Shown: positions 1-6,536 of the stretch, piece by piece | How the letters are laid out: every line of letters begins with the position of its first letter | Numbering within the stretch: the first letter of the stretch is position 1 | NCBI GenBank assembly: GCA_003499955.1 | Contig: DNRP01000033.1 | Coordinates: 695-15,931 of the forward strand | Length of the DNA: 15,237 bases | Direction: 5' to 3' | Origin: Cyanobacteria bacterium UBA9971 | GTDB taxonomy: Bacteria > Cyanobacteriota > Vampirovibrionia > Gastranaerophilales > UBA9971 | Translations under genes and position numbers: made by a program | Notes under the pieces: model-generated | What the model was told of the DNA's origin: nothing | Seen by the model: the letters and a program-made list of their open reading frames with translations, nothing else | Database searches by the model: none

Positions 1-33
1 AACTAAACTAACCAGACTGCCTATTTTATTAAT

Positions 34-114
34 ATGAAAAATATCATAGATGATGCAGATAATCAAGAAACTTTATCATATTGGAAAAACAATACAGAGG
101 GCGTTTCCCCTTAA
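34..114 (+). CDS. Possible tiny ORF or remnant of an upstream gene
   Basis: A 26-codon reading frame starts with ATG at 34 and ends with TAA at 112. It is open back to a stop at 4-6, so it is not simply the visible end of an intact long gene in this frame. The peptide (MKNIIDDADNQETLSYWKNN...) has an ordinary, mixed composition like the end of a real protein. No Shine-Dalgarno site is clear before the ATG. It may be a small gene, a frameshifted 3' end of a gene beyond the window, or chance. I recognise no family. Confidence 0.2.
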   Translation: MKNIIDDADNQETLSYWKNNTEGVSP

Positions 115-140
115 TATTATTTTGTATTCGACCTTCATAA

Positions 141-156
141 AATATTAATTAATATT
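141..156. repeat. 16-bp perfect AT-only palindrome
   Basis: AATATTAATTAATATT reads the same on both strands. It lies in the 139-bp untranslated stretch between the small ORF and the NuoE-like gene, about 100 bp before the latter's start. It could be an operator, but AT-only palindromes arise easily by chance in DNA of this composition. Nothing else in 115-253 is clearly functional. Confidence 0.25.
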
Positions 157-253
157 AAGTAAACAAATTAGGAGTTTTAGAGAATCAATTTTATAGCCTG
201 CCGTGTTAATTTGAATTAGGTCAATCCTCAAATAAATTTGGGATTTTTATAAT

Positions 254-775
254 ATGAAAGCACTGAAAAATTTAAACAAAAGATTTCCTTGCAAATGCAA
301 GATAGTTAGTCTGGATTTATTGTCAATTTTTCTTAAATATAAAGACAAAAAAAATGATATATTCCCTTTATTAAGCGATATAAAAAACAAATTCGGCTGT
401 ATTACAGAAGAAGACCTTGTTTGTATTACGGAACATCTTGATATTCCAGAAAATAAAATCAGAAAAATAATAGAATTACATAACGAATTTGAAATTGTGC
501 CTGTAAAGCAGCATGTAATAAGAGTTTGTGGGGGAATGGTCTGTCAACTTTGCGGTTCTGACAAAATACTCGAAACCGCATGCGATGAGTTGGAAATTAT
601 TCCGGGCAGTACTACAGAAGACAGCAAATTCAAACTGGAAGTGGTTGAATGCGTGGGTTTATGCGAAATTTCTCCCATTATAGCAATTGATAATACTTTT
701 TATGGAAAGATTGATGAATCAGATGCTCAGGCGCTTATTGCTCATGAAAAACAGAAAGTTAATCAGAATCCTTAA
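254..775 (+). CDS. NuoE/HoxE-like [2Fe-2S] thioredoxin-fold protein
   Basis: This 173-residue protein matches the NuoE/HoxE family, the 24-kDa subunit that carries a [2Fe-2S] cluster next to an NAD(P)H/FMN subunit in complex I, bidirectional hydrogenases or formate dehydrogenases. The N-terminal half (about 20-80) corresponds to the helical bundle, with the family's 'L..I...FG.I..E.L..I...L.IP' pattern. The C-terminal half is the thioredoxin-like ferredoxin. Its cluster ligands are visible as C92-x4-C97 and C133-x3-C137 in VCGGMVC and ECVGLC, the family's spacing. The ATG follows a weak GGGA-containing leader. It stands about 7 kb from the nuo operon, oriented alike but separated by unrelated genes, and no NuoF-like gene is visible, so its partner is unknown. 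Family assignment is firm; membership of this organism's complex I is inference. Confidence 0.85.
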   Translation: MKALKNLNKRFPCKCKIVSLDLLSIFLKYKDKKNDIFPLLSDIKNKFGCITEEDLVCITEHLDIPENKIRKIIELHNEFEIVPVKQHVIRVCGGMVCQLCGSDKILETACDELEIIPGSTTEDSKFKLEVVECVGLCEISPIIAIDNTFYGKIDESDAQALIAHEKQKVNQNP

Positions 776-1343
776 TAATGCCTGTAAAAACTGCCAAAAT
801 CTTATCTTTTCCAATGCCTGTTTTCGATGAAAATTCTATAACCTCTGTGTTTAGAGTTTTTGAGATGTTTTGAATAGCCCTGAAGGCTTCGTTTTTCGAA
901 AGAGTATCAGTTTTTGTTGCCAGCGTAATAATATAAATCTTGTGAAAATCAAGCCATTCCCTCATTTGATAGTCATTATTCTGCACGTCATGCCTTGCGT
1001 CTATGAATTGAATTACCGCTTTTAAAGGTTCTCTGTCTTTAAGATATTCTTCAAGAATTTTGCTCCATTTTTGTTGCTCTGTTTTTGAAATTTTTGCATA
1101 GCCGTATCCCGGTAAATCGGCTATGATTAACTCTTCGTTTATGTTAAAGAAATTTATTAATCTTGTTTTTCCGGGAGTGTTACTGGTTTTTGCCAGTTTT
1201 TTTCTGTTTGTTAAAGTATTTATGAAAGAAGATTTGCCTACGTTTGAACGACCTATCAGGGCAATTTCCGGCAGGTTAAAATCAGGGCAGTTTTTAAGAC
1301 ATGTTGAGCTGGTTATAAACGTCGCTTGAGTTATTCTTTTCAT
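759..1343 (-). CDS. engB: Ribosome biogenesis GTPase EngB (YihA/YsxC)
   Basis: EngB is a P-loop GTPase of the TrmE-Era-EngA-EngB group needed for assembly of the large ribosomal subunit. The 194-residue length is normal. GTPase motifs appear in order: G1 GRSNVGKS at 31-38, the switch-I region NTPGKT at 55-60, G3 DLPG at 76-79 in the family-specific DLPGYGYAK, G4 TKTD at 143-146, and G5 SSK at 172-174. The usual lysine after the G4 aspartate (TKxDK) is threonine here, a mild deviation. The N-terminus starts about 30 residues before G1, as in relatives, which supports the ATG at 1343. No strong Shine-Dalgarno site precedes it, and its first 50 bp overlap the end of the small upstream gene, so translational coupling is plausible. 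Its 3' end overlaps the convergent NuoE-like gene by 17 bp. Confidence 0.95.
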   Translation of the reverse strand: MKRITQATFITSSTCLKNCPDFNLPEIALIGRSNVGKSSFINTLTNRKKLAKTSNTPGKTRLINFFNINEELIIADLPGYGYAKISKTEQQKWSKILEEYLKDREPLKAVIQFIDARHDVQNNDYQMREWLDFHKIYIITLATKTDTLSKNEAFRAIQNISKTLNTEVIEFSSKTGIGKDKILAVFTGIIKDSD

Positions 1344-1560
1344 TTTTTATGCCATTAATCTTCTTTCTCGAATTATGTCTTTTCCATGTATTTGACAACA
1401 GATCATAAGTTTTTTTGTCATTGATAACAGTTATTTGAACAGAATCATCTTTTTTAAAATCTATATTAAAAAGGTTATTTCTGTGTGCAGAAAAAATATT
1501 TTCTGTTTCAATCATTACGATTTCAAGAAATTTATCCTTAAGTATGCTTAAGGCTTCCAT
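1294..1560 (-). CDS. Small hypothetical protein upstream of engB
   Basis: An 88-residue frame starts at the ATG complementary to 1558-1560 (MEALSILKDK...). A TTG start at 1611 would add 17 lysine-rich residues (MKKKKNLDILKTF...), giving 105. Neither start has a strong Shine-Dalgarno site. The protein is charged, has no membrane segment, no cysteine and no motif I recognise; its C-terminal third is rich in K, N and S. The last 16 codons overlap the start of engB in another frame, an unusually long overlap, so either the end is poorly conserved or the gene has lost an earlier stop. It is probably co-transcribed with engB. That it is real rests mainly on its open length outside engB and its position. 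Confidence 0.5.
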   Translation of the reverse strand: MEALSILKDKFLEIVMIETENIFSAHRNNLFNIDFKKDDSVQITVINDKKTYDLLSNTWKRHNSRKKINGIKNEKNNSSDVYNQLNMS

Positions 1561-1670
1561 GTTGAAAATCTCGAATGTTTTTAAAATATCTAAATTTTTT
1601 TTCTTTTTCAATTTTCGCCGGTTCTCATTTATAGAATAAAAAGAATTTTATCAGATAAATTGAAAATTTG

Positions 1671-1713
1671 AAAATTTGTTAACTTTGTAAAAAATGAAAT
1701 GTTAACAAATTTT
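1671..1713. promoter_or_regulatory. Perfect 13-bp inverted repeat, candidate operator or hairpin
   Basis: AAAATTTGTTAAC at 1671-1683 is mirrored exactly by GTTAACAAATTTT at 1701-1713 across a 17-bp spacer. It lies between the divergent gene pair, 60 bp before the TTG start at 1611 and 140 bp before the gene at 1853. Just outside the left arm there is also a tandem GAAAATTT GAAAATTT. The half-site contains GTTAAC. It could bind a dimeric regulator or fold in RNA. Twenty-six paired bases are more than base composition alone would easily give. Confidence 0.45.
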
Positions 1714-1809
1714 AAGATTATTAATAATTTTGAATTTCAAAAAATAAAAAAGGTTTATATATATTAGCGGGGTCTTTAATTAATTATTAAAATTTTATGT
1801 GTTATGGAA

Positions 1810-1832
1810 TTTCTTGCAAATTTGCAAAGAAA
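1810..1832 (+). promoter_or_regulatory. Leader hairpin directly before the ribosome binding site
   Basis: TTTCTTGC at 1810-1817 pairs with GCAAAGAAA at 1824-1832 with a single unpaired A, closing a six-base AAATTT loop. Six bases later the Shine-Dalgarno sequence GAGGAGGAG (1839-1847) begins, five bases before the ATG at 1853. The hairpin leaves the Shine-Dalgarno site free, so a stabilising 5' structure is more likely than an occluding one. The region upstream (1740-1765) is very AT-rich with TATATA runs that could serve as a -10, but no convincing -35 stands out. Confidence 0.4.
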
Positions 1833-1852
1833 TAAAATGAGGAGGAGATCTT

Positions 1853-2230
1853 ATGAGCATTGGCGCAACGTCGGCAATGATGTACACAAAGTTTGACGCT
1901 GAAATGAACGCATTATTTGCTCTTTCTAATAAGAGCACAACAGCACAAGATAGTATTTTTGGTACTAATAACGGACTTCCTAATTTATTAGCGGCTAATG
2001 ACAGTATTTTTGGCACAGGACAAACCAATCAACAGGCTGGTGCTGTCGGTGATTTGTTTGGATTTCAATCATTTGGTAATAATGGAGCTCCCGGATTAAA
2101 TCTCACAGCTCTTACCGGTTTATCAAGCCAAAAAGAAGAAGCGCTTATAGCAAATGCATCTGCAGGGGCTGTTAATGCAATTTTGAATTTAAAAATTCCG
2201 CCTCTGCCGGAACAAACAAAAACAGAATAG
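1853..2230 (+). CDS. Small Gly/Asn/Ala-rich protein of unknown function
   Basis: A 125-residue protein that I do not recognise. It begins MSIGATSAMMYTKFDAEM, has no signal peptide and no cysteine, and contains a duplicated motif DSIFGT at 33-38 and 50-55 in a low-complexity stretch rich in N, G, A and L (33-90). An alanine-rich, helix-prone stretch follows (about 92-112), then a proline-containing tail. The ATG is set by an unusually strong Shine-Dalgarno site, GAGGAGGAG, five bases upstream. It is monocistronic: a hairpin leader lies before it and a good intrinsic terminator about 55 bp after its stop. That layout suggests high expression. The composition fits a structural, secreted or assembly-type protein specific to its lineage, but this is a guess. 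Confidence 0.7.
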   Translation: MSIGATSAMMYTKFDAEMNALFALSNKSTTAQDSIFGTNNGLPNLLAANDSIFGTGQTNQQAGAVGDLFGFQSFGNNGAPGLNLTALTGLSSQKEEALIANASAGAVNAILNLKIPPLPEQTKTE

Positions 2231-2283
2231 TTAAAATAAATTGCCAAAATCTTTATAAATAGTATGTCTAGTGATGAAATAGC

Positions 2284-2315
2284 AAGACCGGTTACTCCGG
2301 TCTTTTTGTTTTTTG
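2284..2315 (+). terminator. Intrinsic terminator
   Basis: AAGACCGG at 2284-2291 pairs perfectly with CCGGTCTT at 2297-2304 around a five-base loop TTACT, and the right arm runs into a T-rich tract up to 2315. This is a standard rho-independent terminator for the small gene ending at 2230 and separates it from the TPR operon. Confidence 0.85.
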
Positions 2316-2350
2316 CAATTTTGCCTAACTCATTCATTTTTAGTGGTTTA

Positions 2351-2359
2351 TGTTAATAT
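2351..2359 (+). promoter_or_regulatory. Possible extended -10 promoter of the TPR operon
   Basis: TGTTAATAT matches an extended -10 element (TGn followed by TAATAT). No good -35 box sits at the expected distance, as extended -10 promoters allow. A start at about 2366 would put the leader structure at 2377-2422 near the RNA's 5' end. This is an inference from motif and position only. Confidence 0.3.
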
Positions 2360-2376
2360 ATTTATCAAGGACTGTG

Positions 2377-2430
2377 GTTAAATCCGAAACTGCTTGCCTG
2401 GCAAGGAGATACGGGATTTAACAAGGCAGC
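2377..2430 (+). promoter_or_regulatory. Structured leader RNA before the TPR gene, class unknown
   Basis: GTTAAATCC (2377-2385) pairs perfectly with GGATTTAAC (2414-2422). Inside, CTTGC (2393-2397) pairs with GCAAG (2401-2405) around the three-base loop CTG. Just after the outer stem, AGGCA (2424-2428) can pair with TGCCT (2395-2399) in the inner hairpin, giving an alternative fold or pseudoknot. Unpaired purine-rich GGAGATACG lies between the stems. The Shine-Dalgarno sequence AGGAGGT (2441-2447) follows closely and the ATG is at 2459. The layout resembles a small cis-regulatory RNA acting on translation. I could not match it to a known riboswitch class from its primary sequence. Confidence 0.45.
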
Positions 2431-2458
2431 TTTTGAATTTAGGAGGTTCTCTATATTT

Positions 2459-4663
2459 ATGAGCAAATATATGAATGTAAAAATTAAAATTTTATCGTCA
2501 ATTTTATTCGCTTTTTTAGCTATAAATAAAGCGGCTTATTGTCAAATACCGGATATTGATTTTCCGATGAATCCCAATGCAAATGTTTATAAGCAGTATA
2601 CAGATGAAAGCGACGTTTATTATAAAAATGGACTGGATTTTTTAAATTCTAATCAATATACAAAAGCTATTGATGCGTTTGAGAAAGCTTTAAGTCTTAC
2701 TCCTGATAGAGTTGATACCAGAATTAATCTCGCGGCATCTTATATAAATAGAGGAACCTATTTTTATAGTCAATTGAAAGATTTTAATAAATCAGCGAAT
2801 GACTACAGAAATGCTATTTATATTTTGAAATATGACAATAATATTCCAAATTCTGACTTGGCGGCTGAAAATCTTGGCATAGCAAAAGCAGACCTCGATA
2901 ATCTGCTTAAAGCCGAACAAATAAGCACCGCTAAGTCTTCGAGATTAAAAATGGCAAGAGAACTAAGAGGGCAAGGAAAATTCAGGGAAGCATCAGTTGA
3001 ATTTTATGAATCACTGGAGGGAAATCAAACAGATTTTCCTGTTTATATTGCTATTGGCGATGTGTCTTCTATTCTTCAAAATGAAAAAAATGCCGTAAAG
3101 TATTACAGGAAGGCTGTTGCTTATAATGCAAATAATACGGATCTTCATTTAAAGCTTGCAAGAGCATTGAACAACTCCGGTGATAATGAAAATGCCATAA
3201 AAGAATATGATATAGCACTTAAAACAGCAAAAAAAGAAGATAAAATAGAAGTTTTGCAAGATATGGAAGATTTATGGGTGAAAAAACTTCAGGAAAATCC
3301 TCAAGATGCTTCCGCTCATATGAATCTTGGAGTTATTCTCCAGAAAAAAGGTGATTTTGAGGGGGCTTTAAAGGAATATCAATTTGCCGAAGCCATAAAT
3401 CCAAATGATATAACAACAAGATTAAATATTGGAACGTTATTTCAGGCGAAAAAAGAATATACTACAGCTATAAATGCTTATGATACTATTCTTCAAGTTA
3501 ATCCCGAGAATTTATTGGCGCATTATTATAAAGGAACGGCTTTAAGAGATATGGGACAGCTTGATGATGCCGTTAAAGAATTTCAATTTGTCTTAAGCAG
3601 GGATTCAGGAAATGATAACGCTAAAGAAGCTCTTTTTGACACTATAAAAAAATTCCCTAATGATCAGGATGTGTCGGCTATATTTAAAACTTTTGCCGAT
3701 AATAATCCTACAGATGCTTTTGCTCAATACAAATACGGATTTCATTTGCACTCTTTAAAAAGACTAGATGAGGCTCTTGAATATTATAAAAAGACAATTG
3801 CCCTAGATCCAAAGTTTACGGATGCATATTTAAATATAGCAGTCATATATAAAGAGCAAAATCAGCCTTCTAATGCTGTTTCTGCACTTCAAGGCGGGCT
3901 TAAAGTAGCACCTAAAAACCAAAAGCTGAAAGATTTGCTGGCTTCTCTTACTTCTGAAACTGTAACGACAAGATATCAGAATGCCCTTAAAAAGCATAAC
4001 CAGAAAAAATATGACGAAGCTATAAAAGAATATTTAAGTATAATTCAGATAAGTGAGCCGGATGCTGACCTTTATGTCAATCTTGGAGCGGCTTATCAGG
4101 CATCTAAAAGGTTGAATGAGGCTGCTAATGCGTATATAAAAGCTACACAAATTGATAAAACAAACTCAACAGCTTTTTATTATCTGGGAACAGTTTATTC
4201 TGCGCAGAGAAAAAATCAGGATGCATCTAAGGCTTATCAAAAAGCTCTTGTTCTGGATCCTGCAAACGATGATATTAGACAGGCATTAAATTCTTCTAAT
4301 CAAGCAATTAAAGACGGTGCATTGCAAAAGGGTATTAATGAATACAACAAAGGTAAATACAGTGAGGCTCTACTAACCTTTAACACACTTTCTATGAAAG
4401 ACAAAAATAATGGAAATATTTATTATTACCGCGGAATGGTTTATGATGCCCTTAAAAAATATCAATTAGCCATTGCAGATTATAAATTGGCTGTAAAATA
4501 CAAGCCTGACATGTCTTATGCATATTATGCCATTGCTGTTGATTATGATACACTTAAAAATTATCCTGAAGCCAAGAAATGGTACAATTTTTTTGTTGGC
4601 ACTTCCAGAGATAAAACCGATCAATACGTAAAATATGCAAAAGACAGAATTAAACAGATTTAA
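2459..4663 (+). CDS. Exported TPR-repeat protein
   Basis: This 734-residue protein is built almost wholly of tetratricopeptide repeats, helix-turn-helix pairs that form protein-binding superhelices. Residues 1-28 look like a signal sequence (basic start, hydrophobic LSSILFAFLAI, then KAAYC); there is no proper lipobox before that cysteine, so a periplasmic or surface location is more likely than a lipoprotein. About 14-16 repeats can be counted, for example at 52-85, 194-226, 284-317, 318-351, 352-385, 421-453, 454-487, 536-569, 570-603 and 654-685, with the usual G/A/Y/P positions such as 'A...Y.KAL.LDP'. Some, around 390-415 and 610-650, are degenerate. The ATG follows AGGAGGT after 11 bases. 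It begins a probable operon with the membrane protein 18 bp downstream. It is a scaffold, not a recognisable enzyme; the partner is unknown. Confidence 0.85.
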   Translation: MSKYMNVKIKILSSILFAFLAINKAAYCQIPDIDFPMNPNANVYKQYTDESDVYYKNGLDFLNSNQYTKAIDAFEKALSLTPDRVDTRINLAASYINRGTYFYSQLKDFNKSANDYRNAIYILKYDNNIPNSDLAAENLGIAKADLDNLLKAEQISTAKSSRLKMARELRGQGKFREASVEFYESLEGNQTDFPVYIAIGDVSSILQNEKNAVKYYRKAVAYNANNTDLHLKLARALNNSGDNENAIKEYDIALKTAKKEDKIEVLQDMEDLWVKKLQENPQDASAHMNLGVILQKKGDFEGALKEYQFAEAINPNDITTRLNIGTLFQAKKEYTTAINAYDTILQVNPENLLAHYYKGTALRDMGQLDDAVKEFQFVLSRDSGNDNAKEALFDTIKKFPNDQDVSAIFKTFADNNPTDAFAQYKYGFHLHSLKRLDEALEYYKKTIALDPKFTDAYLNIAVIYKEQNQPSNAVSALQGGLKVAPKNQKLKDLLASLTSETVTTRYQNALKKHNQKKYDEAIKEYLSIIQISEPDADLYVNLGAAYQASKRLNEAANAYIKATQIDKTNSTAFYYLGTVYSAQRKNQDASKAYQKALVLDPANDDIRQALNSSNQAIKDGALQKGINEYNKGKYSEALLTFNTLSMKDKNNGNIYYYRGMVYDALKKYQLAIADYKLAVKYKPDMSYAYYAIAVDYDTLKNYPEAKKWYNFFVGTSRDKTDQYVKYAKDRIKQI

Positions 4664-4681
4664 TATTTTAAAATTTATAAA

Positions 4682-5536
4682 ATGAAAATTAAAAAAAAAG
4701 TTATTTATAAAAGATTTATAACAAGTAGAAAAAATCAAAAAAACTTTTCTGCGGAATATGTAATCAAATTAAAAGCTATTTTCAAGAAAAAACATAAAAT
4801 TTTTTCCCGGTTAAATAAGCGTAATTTAAGTTTAATATTTATTTGTACTGTATCTGGTCTTCTGGCTTTATTTTATATAGCTTTTCTTTTTAATTTTGCT
4901 TATAAATATTTTACTTTTGAATATTCAAATAATTTTGATAACCCTCAAAAAGAAATAAACGTTTTAAAAGCCCCTGAACAGTCAATTTTGAATGTTTTTT
5001 GTTATGTGCATGCGCTTCATTCCGGCTGTAAAGATATACACCTAACAGGTGTCAATAATAAAAATTATATTCTTTATCCAATGGCAAATTATAAAATTGC
5101 AGGCATTGTTATAGCTAAAAATACGGCTCTTTCTGATAAAACTTCTGATATTAGCCCTATTGATGTCGGTTTAGCCTGGGGAAAAATGGCATTGCCGGAA
5201 TATAATAAATACAGGAATTTTCATTCTGCTGGAAGAATTATGTATTGGGATTCCGGTATGGAAACAATTCCACTTTCTAAAGAAGAATATAAGGATAATT
5301 ATTCCCATAATCATCTTATTCCTGCAAACATAAATATACAAAATGCATTAATGTCACTGAAACTTAATGAAAAAGTATATCTGGAAGGTTCTCTGGTTTT
5401 TGTTCATTCAAAAGGAATGGTTGATTGGAATTCAAGTCTTTCTCGTACTGATAAGGGTTTTGTCGGTATTTCAGGAGGATCTTGCGAAATTTTCCACGTC
5501 ACAAAAGTAAGAATAGGAAATAAATATTATGAATAA
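4682..5536 (+). CDS. Single-pass membrane protein with conserved unnamed C-terminal domain
   Basis: A 284-residue protein. Residues 1-48 are strongly basic and probably cytoplasmic, 49-72 form one hydrophobic membrane segment, and the rest should lie outside the membrane. The C-terminal part (about 160-275) carries DVGLAWGKMALPE, HNHLIPAN (209-216), a 'V.L.G.LV' strand (232-240), WNSSLSRTD (249-257) and GGSCEIFHV (265-273). From memory, this series (W-G; H-x-IPA; RxG-L; SSLTREDxGxGACE) occurs in many uncharacterised bacterial proteins, so it is a conserved domain, but I know of no assigned function. No Shine-Dalgarno site is visible before the ATG; the upstream 18 bases are nearly pure A/T, so coupling to the TPR gene is possible. 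Its stop overlaps the start of the dus gene by 8 bp. Its operon position suggests, without proving, that it works with the TPR protein at the envelope. Confidence 0.7.
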   Translation: MKIKKKVIYKRFITSRKNQKNFSAEYVIKLKAIFKKKHKIFSRLNKRNLSLIFICTVSGLLALFYIAFLFNFAYKYFTFEYSNNFDNPQKEINVLKAPEQSILNVFCYVHALHSGCKDIHLTGVNNKNYILYPMANYKIAGIVIAKNTALSDKTSDISPIDVGLAWGKMALPEYNKYRNFHSAGRIMYWDSGMETIPLSKEEYKDNYSHNHLIPANINIQNALMSLKLNEKVYLEGSLVFVHSKGMVDWNSSLSRTDKGFVGISGGSCEIFHVTKVRIGNKYYE

Positions 5537-6530
5537 TACTTCATATATTGAAGAATCAGCAGGTAACCTAAAAATAGGTAATCTTCAGCTAAAAAGCAAG
5601 GTCATAGCTGCGCCTATGGCTGGAATTACAGATACTGTTCTTAGGCAAATGATAAGAATGTTTTCCAAAGATTGTTTGTTGATGTCGGAAATGCTTAGTT
5701 CGGAAGCACTTAAATTTAACAAAGAGCAAAAAATTCTCCTGCACGACAAAATTGAAAATCCTTTGTCTTTTCAAATTTCCGGGCATAAACCTGAATTAAT
5801 GGCGGAAGGAGCAAGGAAACTCGAGCCTTTTGCGCAAATTATCGATATAAATATGGGATGCCCCGCTCCTAAAATTGTTAAAAATGGTGATGGCGTAAAG
5901 CTTATGACAGATATAAAACTGGCTTCAGAAATTATTAAAGCAGTCAGAAATGCCGTGAGTATTCCTGTTACAGTAAAATGTCGATTAGGATGGGATTTTA
6001 ATTCTAAAAATTATATAGAATTTGCAAAGATGATTGAAGACTGCGGAGCTGACGGGATAATTGTTCACGGGCGGACAAAATCACAGATGTATTCCGGAAA
6101 AGCTAACTGGGAAGAGATAGGAGAAGTCAAACAGGCGGTAAAAATTCCTGTTATAGGCAACGGTGATATTGATTCACCTCAAAAAGCCAAAGAATGCCTT
6201 GAAATTTCAGGTTGCGACGGCATAGCTGTCGGTCGAGGAATTATGGGGGATCCGGGATTAATCGGAAGAATCGAAAAGTTTATTTTAACAGGAGAATTAC
6301 AGCCCGAACCTGATATAAAAGAAAAACTTGAAATCGCCCTGCTTCACTGCAAAAAAGAAGTTGAACACATGAGAAATGAGCTAAATGGCATCAAGTTTAT
6401 GCGGAAATTTTTTGCGTGTTATGTTACAGGGATAAGGGATGCTACAACTTACAGAGCCGATTTAGTCAGATGCACAAAACTTTCCGAGGTTGAAGCGATT
6501 TTTGAAAAAATCAGAAATAATTTAGAATAA
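5529..6530 (+). CDS. dus: tRNA-dihydrouridine synthase (DusB/NifR3-like)
   Basis: An FMN-dependent TIM-barrel enzyme that reduces uridines in tRNA D-loops to dihydrouridine, cytoplasmic. The 333-residue length is typical. Family motifs appear in order: APMAGITD at 28-35 (FMN-binding N-terminus), INMGCP at 107-112 with the catalytic acid C111, VKCRLGW at 149-155 with FMN-contacting K150, HGRT at 180-183, GNGD at 210-213, and GRGIMGDP at 235-242 (phosphate-binding loop), followed by the helical tRNA-binding domain. The segment after NMGCP reads APKIVKNGDGVKLM, where most relatives have a more G-S/A-rich string. The order of motifs fits the DusB branch best. AGGAAA precedes the ATG, which lies 8 bp inside the previous gene, so translation is probably coupled. 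It is the last gene of the TPR operon. Confidence 0.93.
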   Translation: MNNTSYIEESAGNLKIGNLQLKSKVIAAPMAGITDTVLRQMIRMFSKDCLLMSEMLSSEALKFNKEQKILLHDKIENPLSFQISGHKPELMAEGARKLEPFAQIIDINMGCPAPKIVKNGDGVKLMTDIKLASEIIKAVRNAVSIPVTVKCRLGWDFNSKNYIEFAKMIEDCGADGIIVHGRTKSQMYSGKANWEEIGEVKQAVKIPVIGNGDIDSPQKAKECLEISGCDGIAVGRGIMGDPGLIGRIEKFILTGELQPEPDIKEKLEIALLHCKKEVEHMRNELNGIKFMRKFFACYVTGIRDATTYRADLVRCTKLSEVEAIFEKIRNNLE

Positions 6531-6536
6531 ATTATT
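6516..6536. terminator. AT-only hairpin spanning both convergent stop codons
   Basis: AATAATTTA (6516-6524) pairs perfectly with TAAATTATT (6528-6536) around GAA. It contains or touches the stop codons of the dus gene (ending 6530) and the convergent peptidase gene (ending 6532). Read on the - strand it is followed by TCTGATTTTTTC, a short T run, so it might end - strand transcription weakly; on the + strand no T run follows. An all-A/T stem is weak, so the terminator call is tentative. Confidence 0.3.

Noticed and set aside
2065..2337. 90-codon open frame on the - strand across the terminator
   Set aside because: It runs opposite the end of the small + strand gene and through a clear intrinsic terminator; no Shine-Dalgarno site and no recognisable motif.
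2371..2430. tRNA-like or known riboswitch in the TPR leader
   Set aside because: There is no acceptor stem or T-arm consensus, and I could not align it to c-di-GMP, preQ1, glycine, SAM or fluoride classes by eye, so I left it unclassified.
2459..2545. Lipoprotein signal in the TPR protein
   Set aside because: The cysteine at residue 28 follows AAY, not the small residue required at -1 of a lipobox, so an ordinary signal sequence is more likely.
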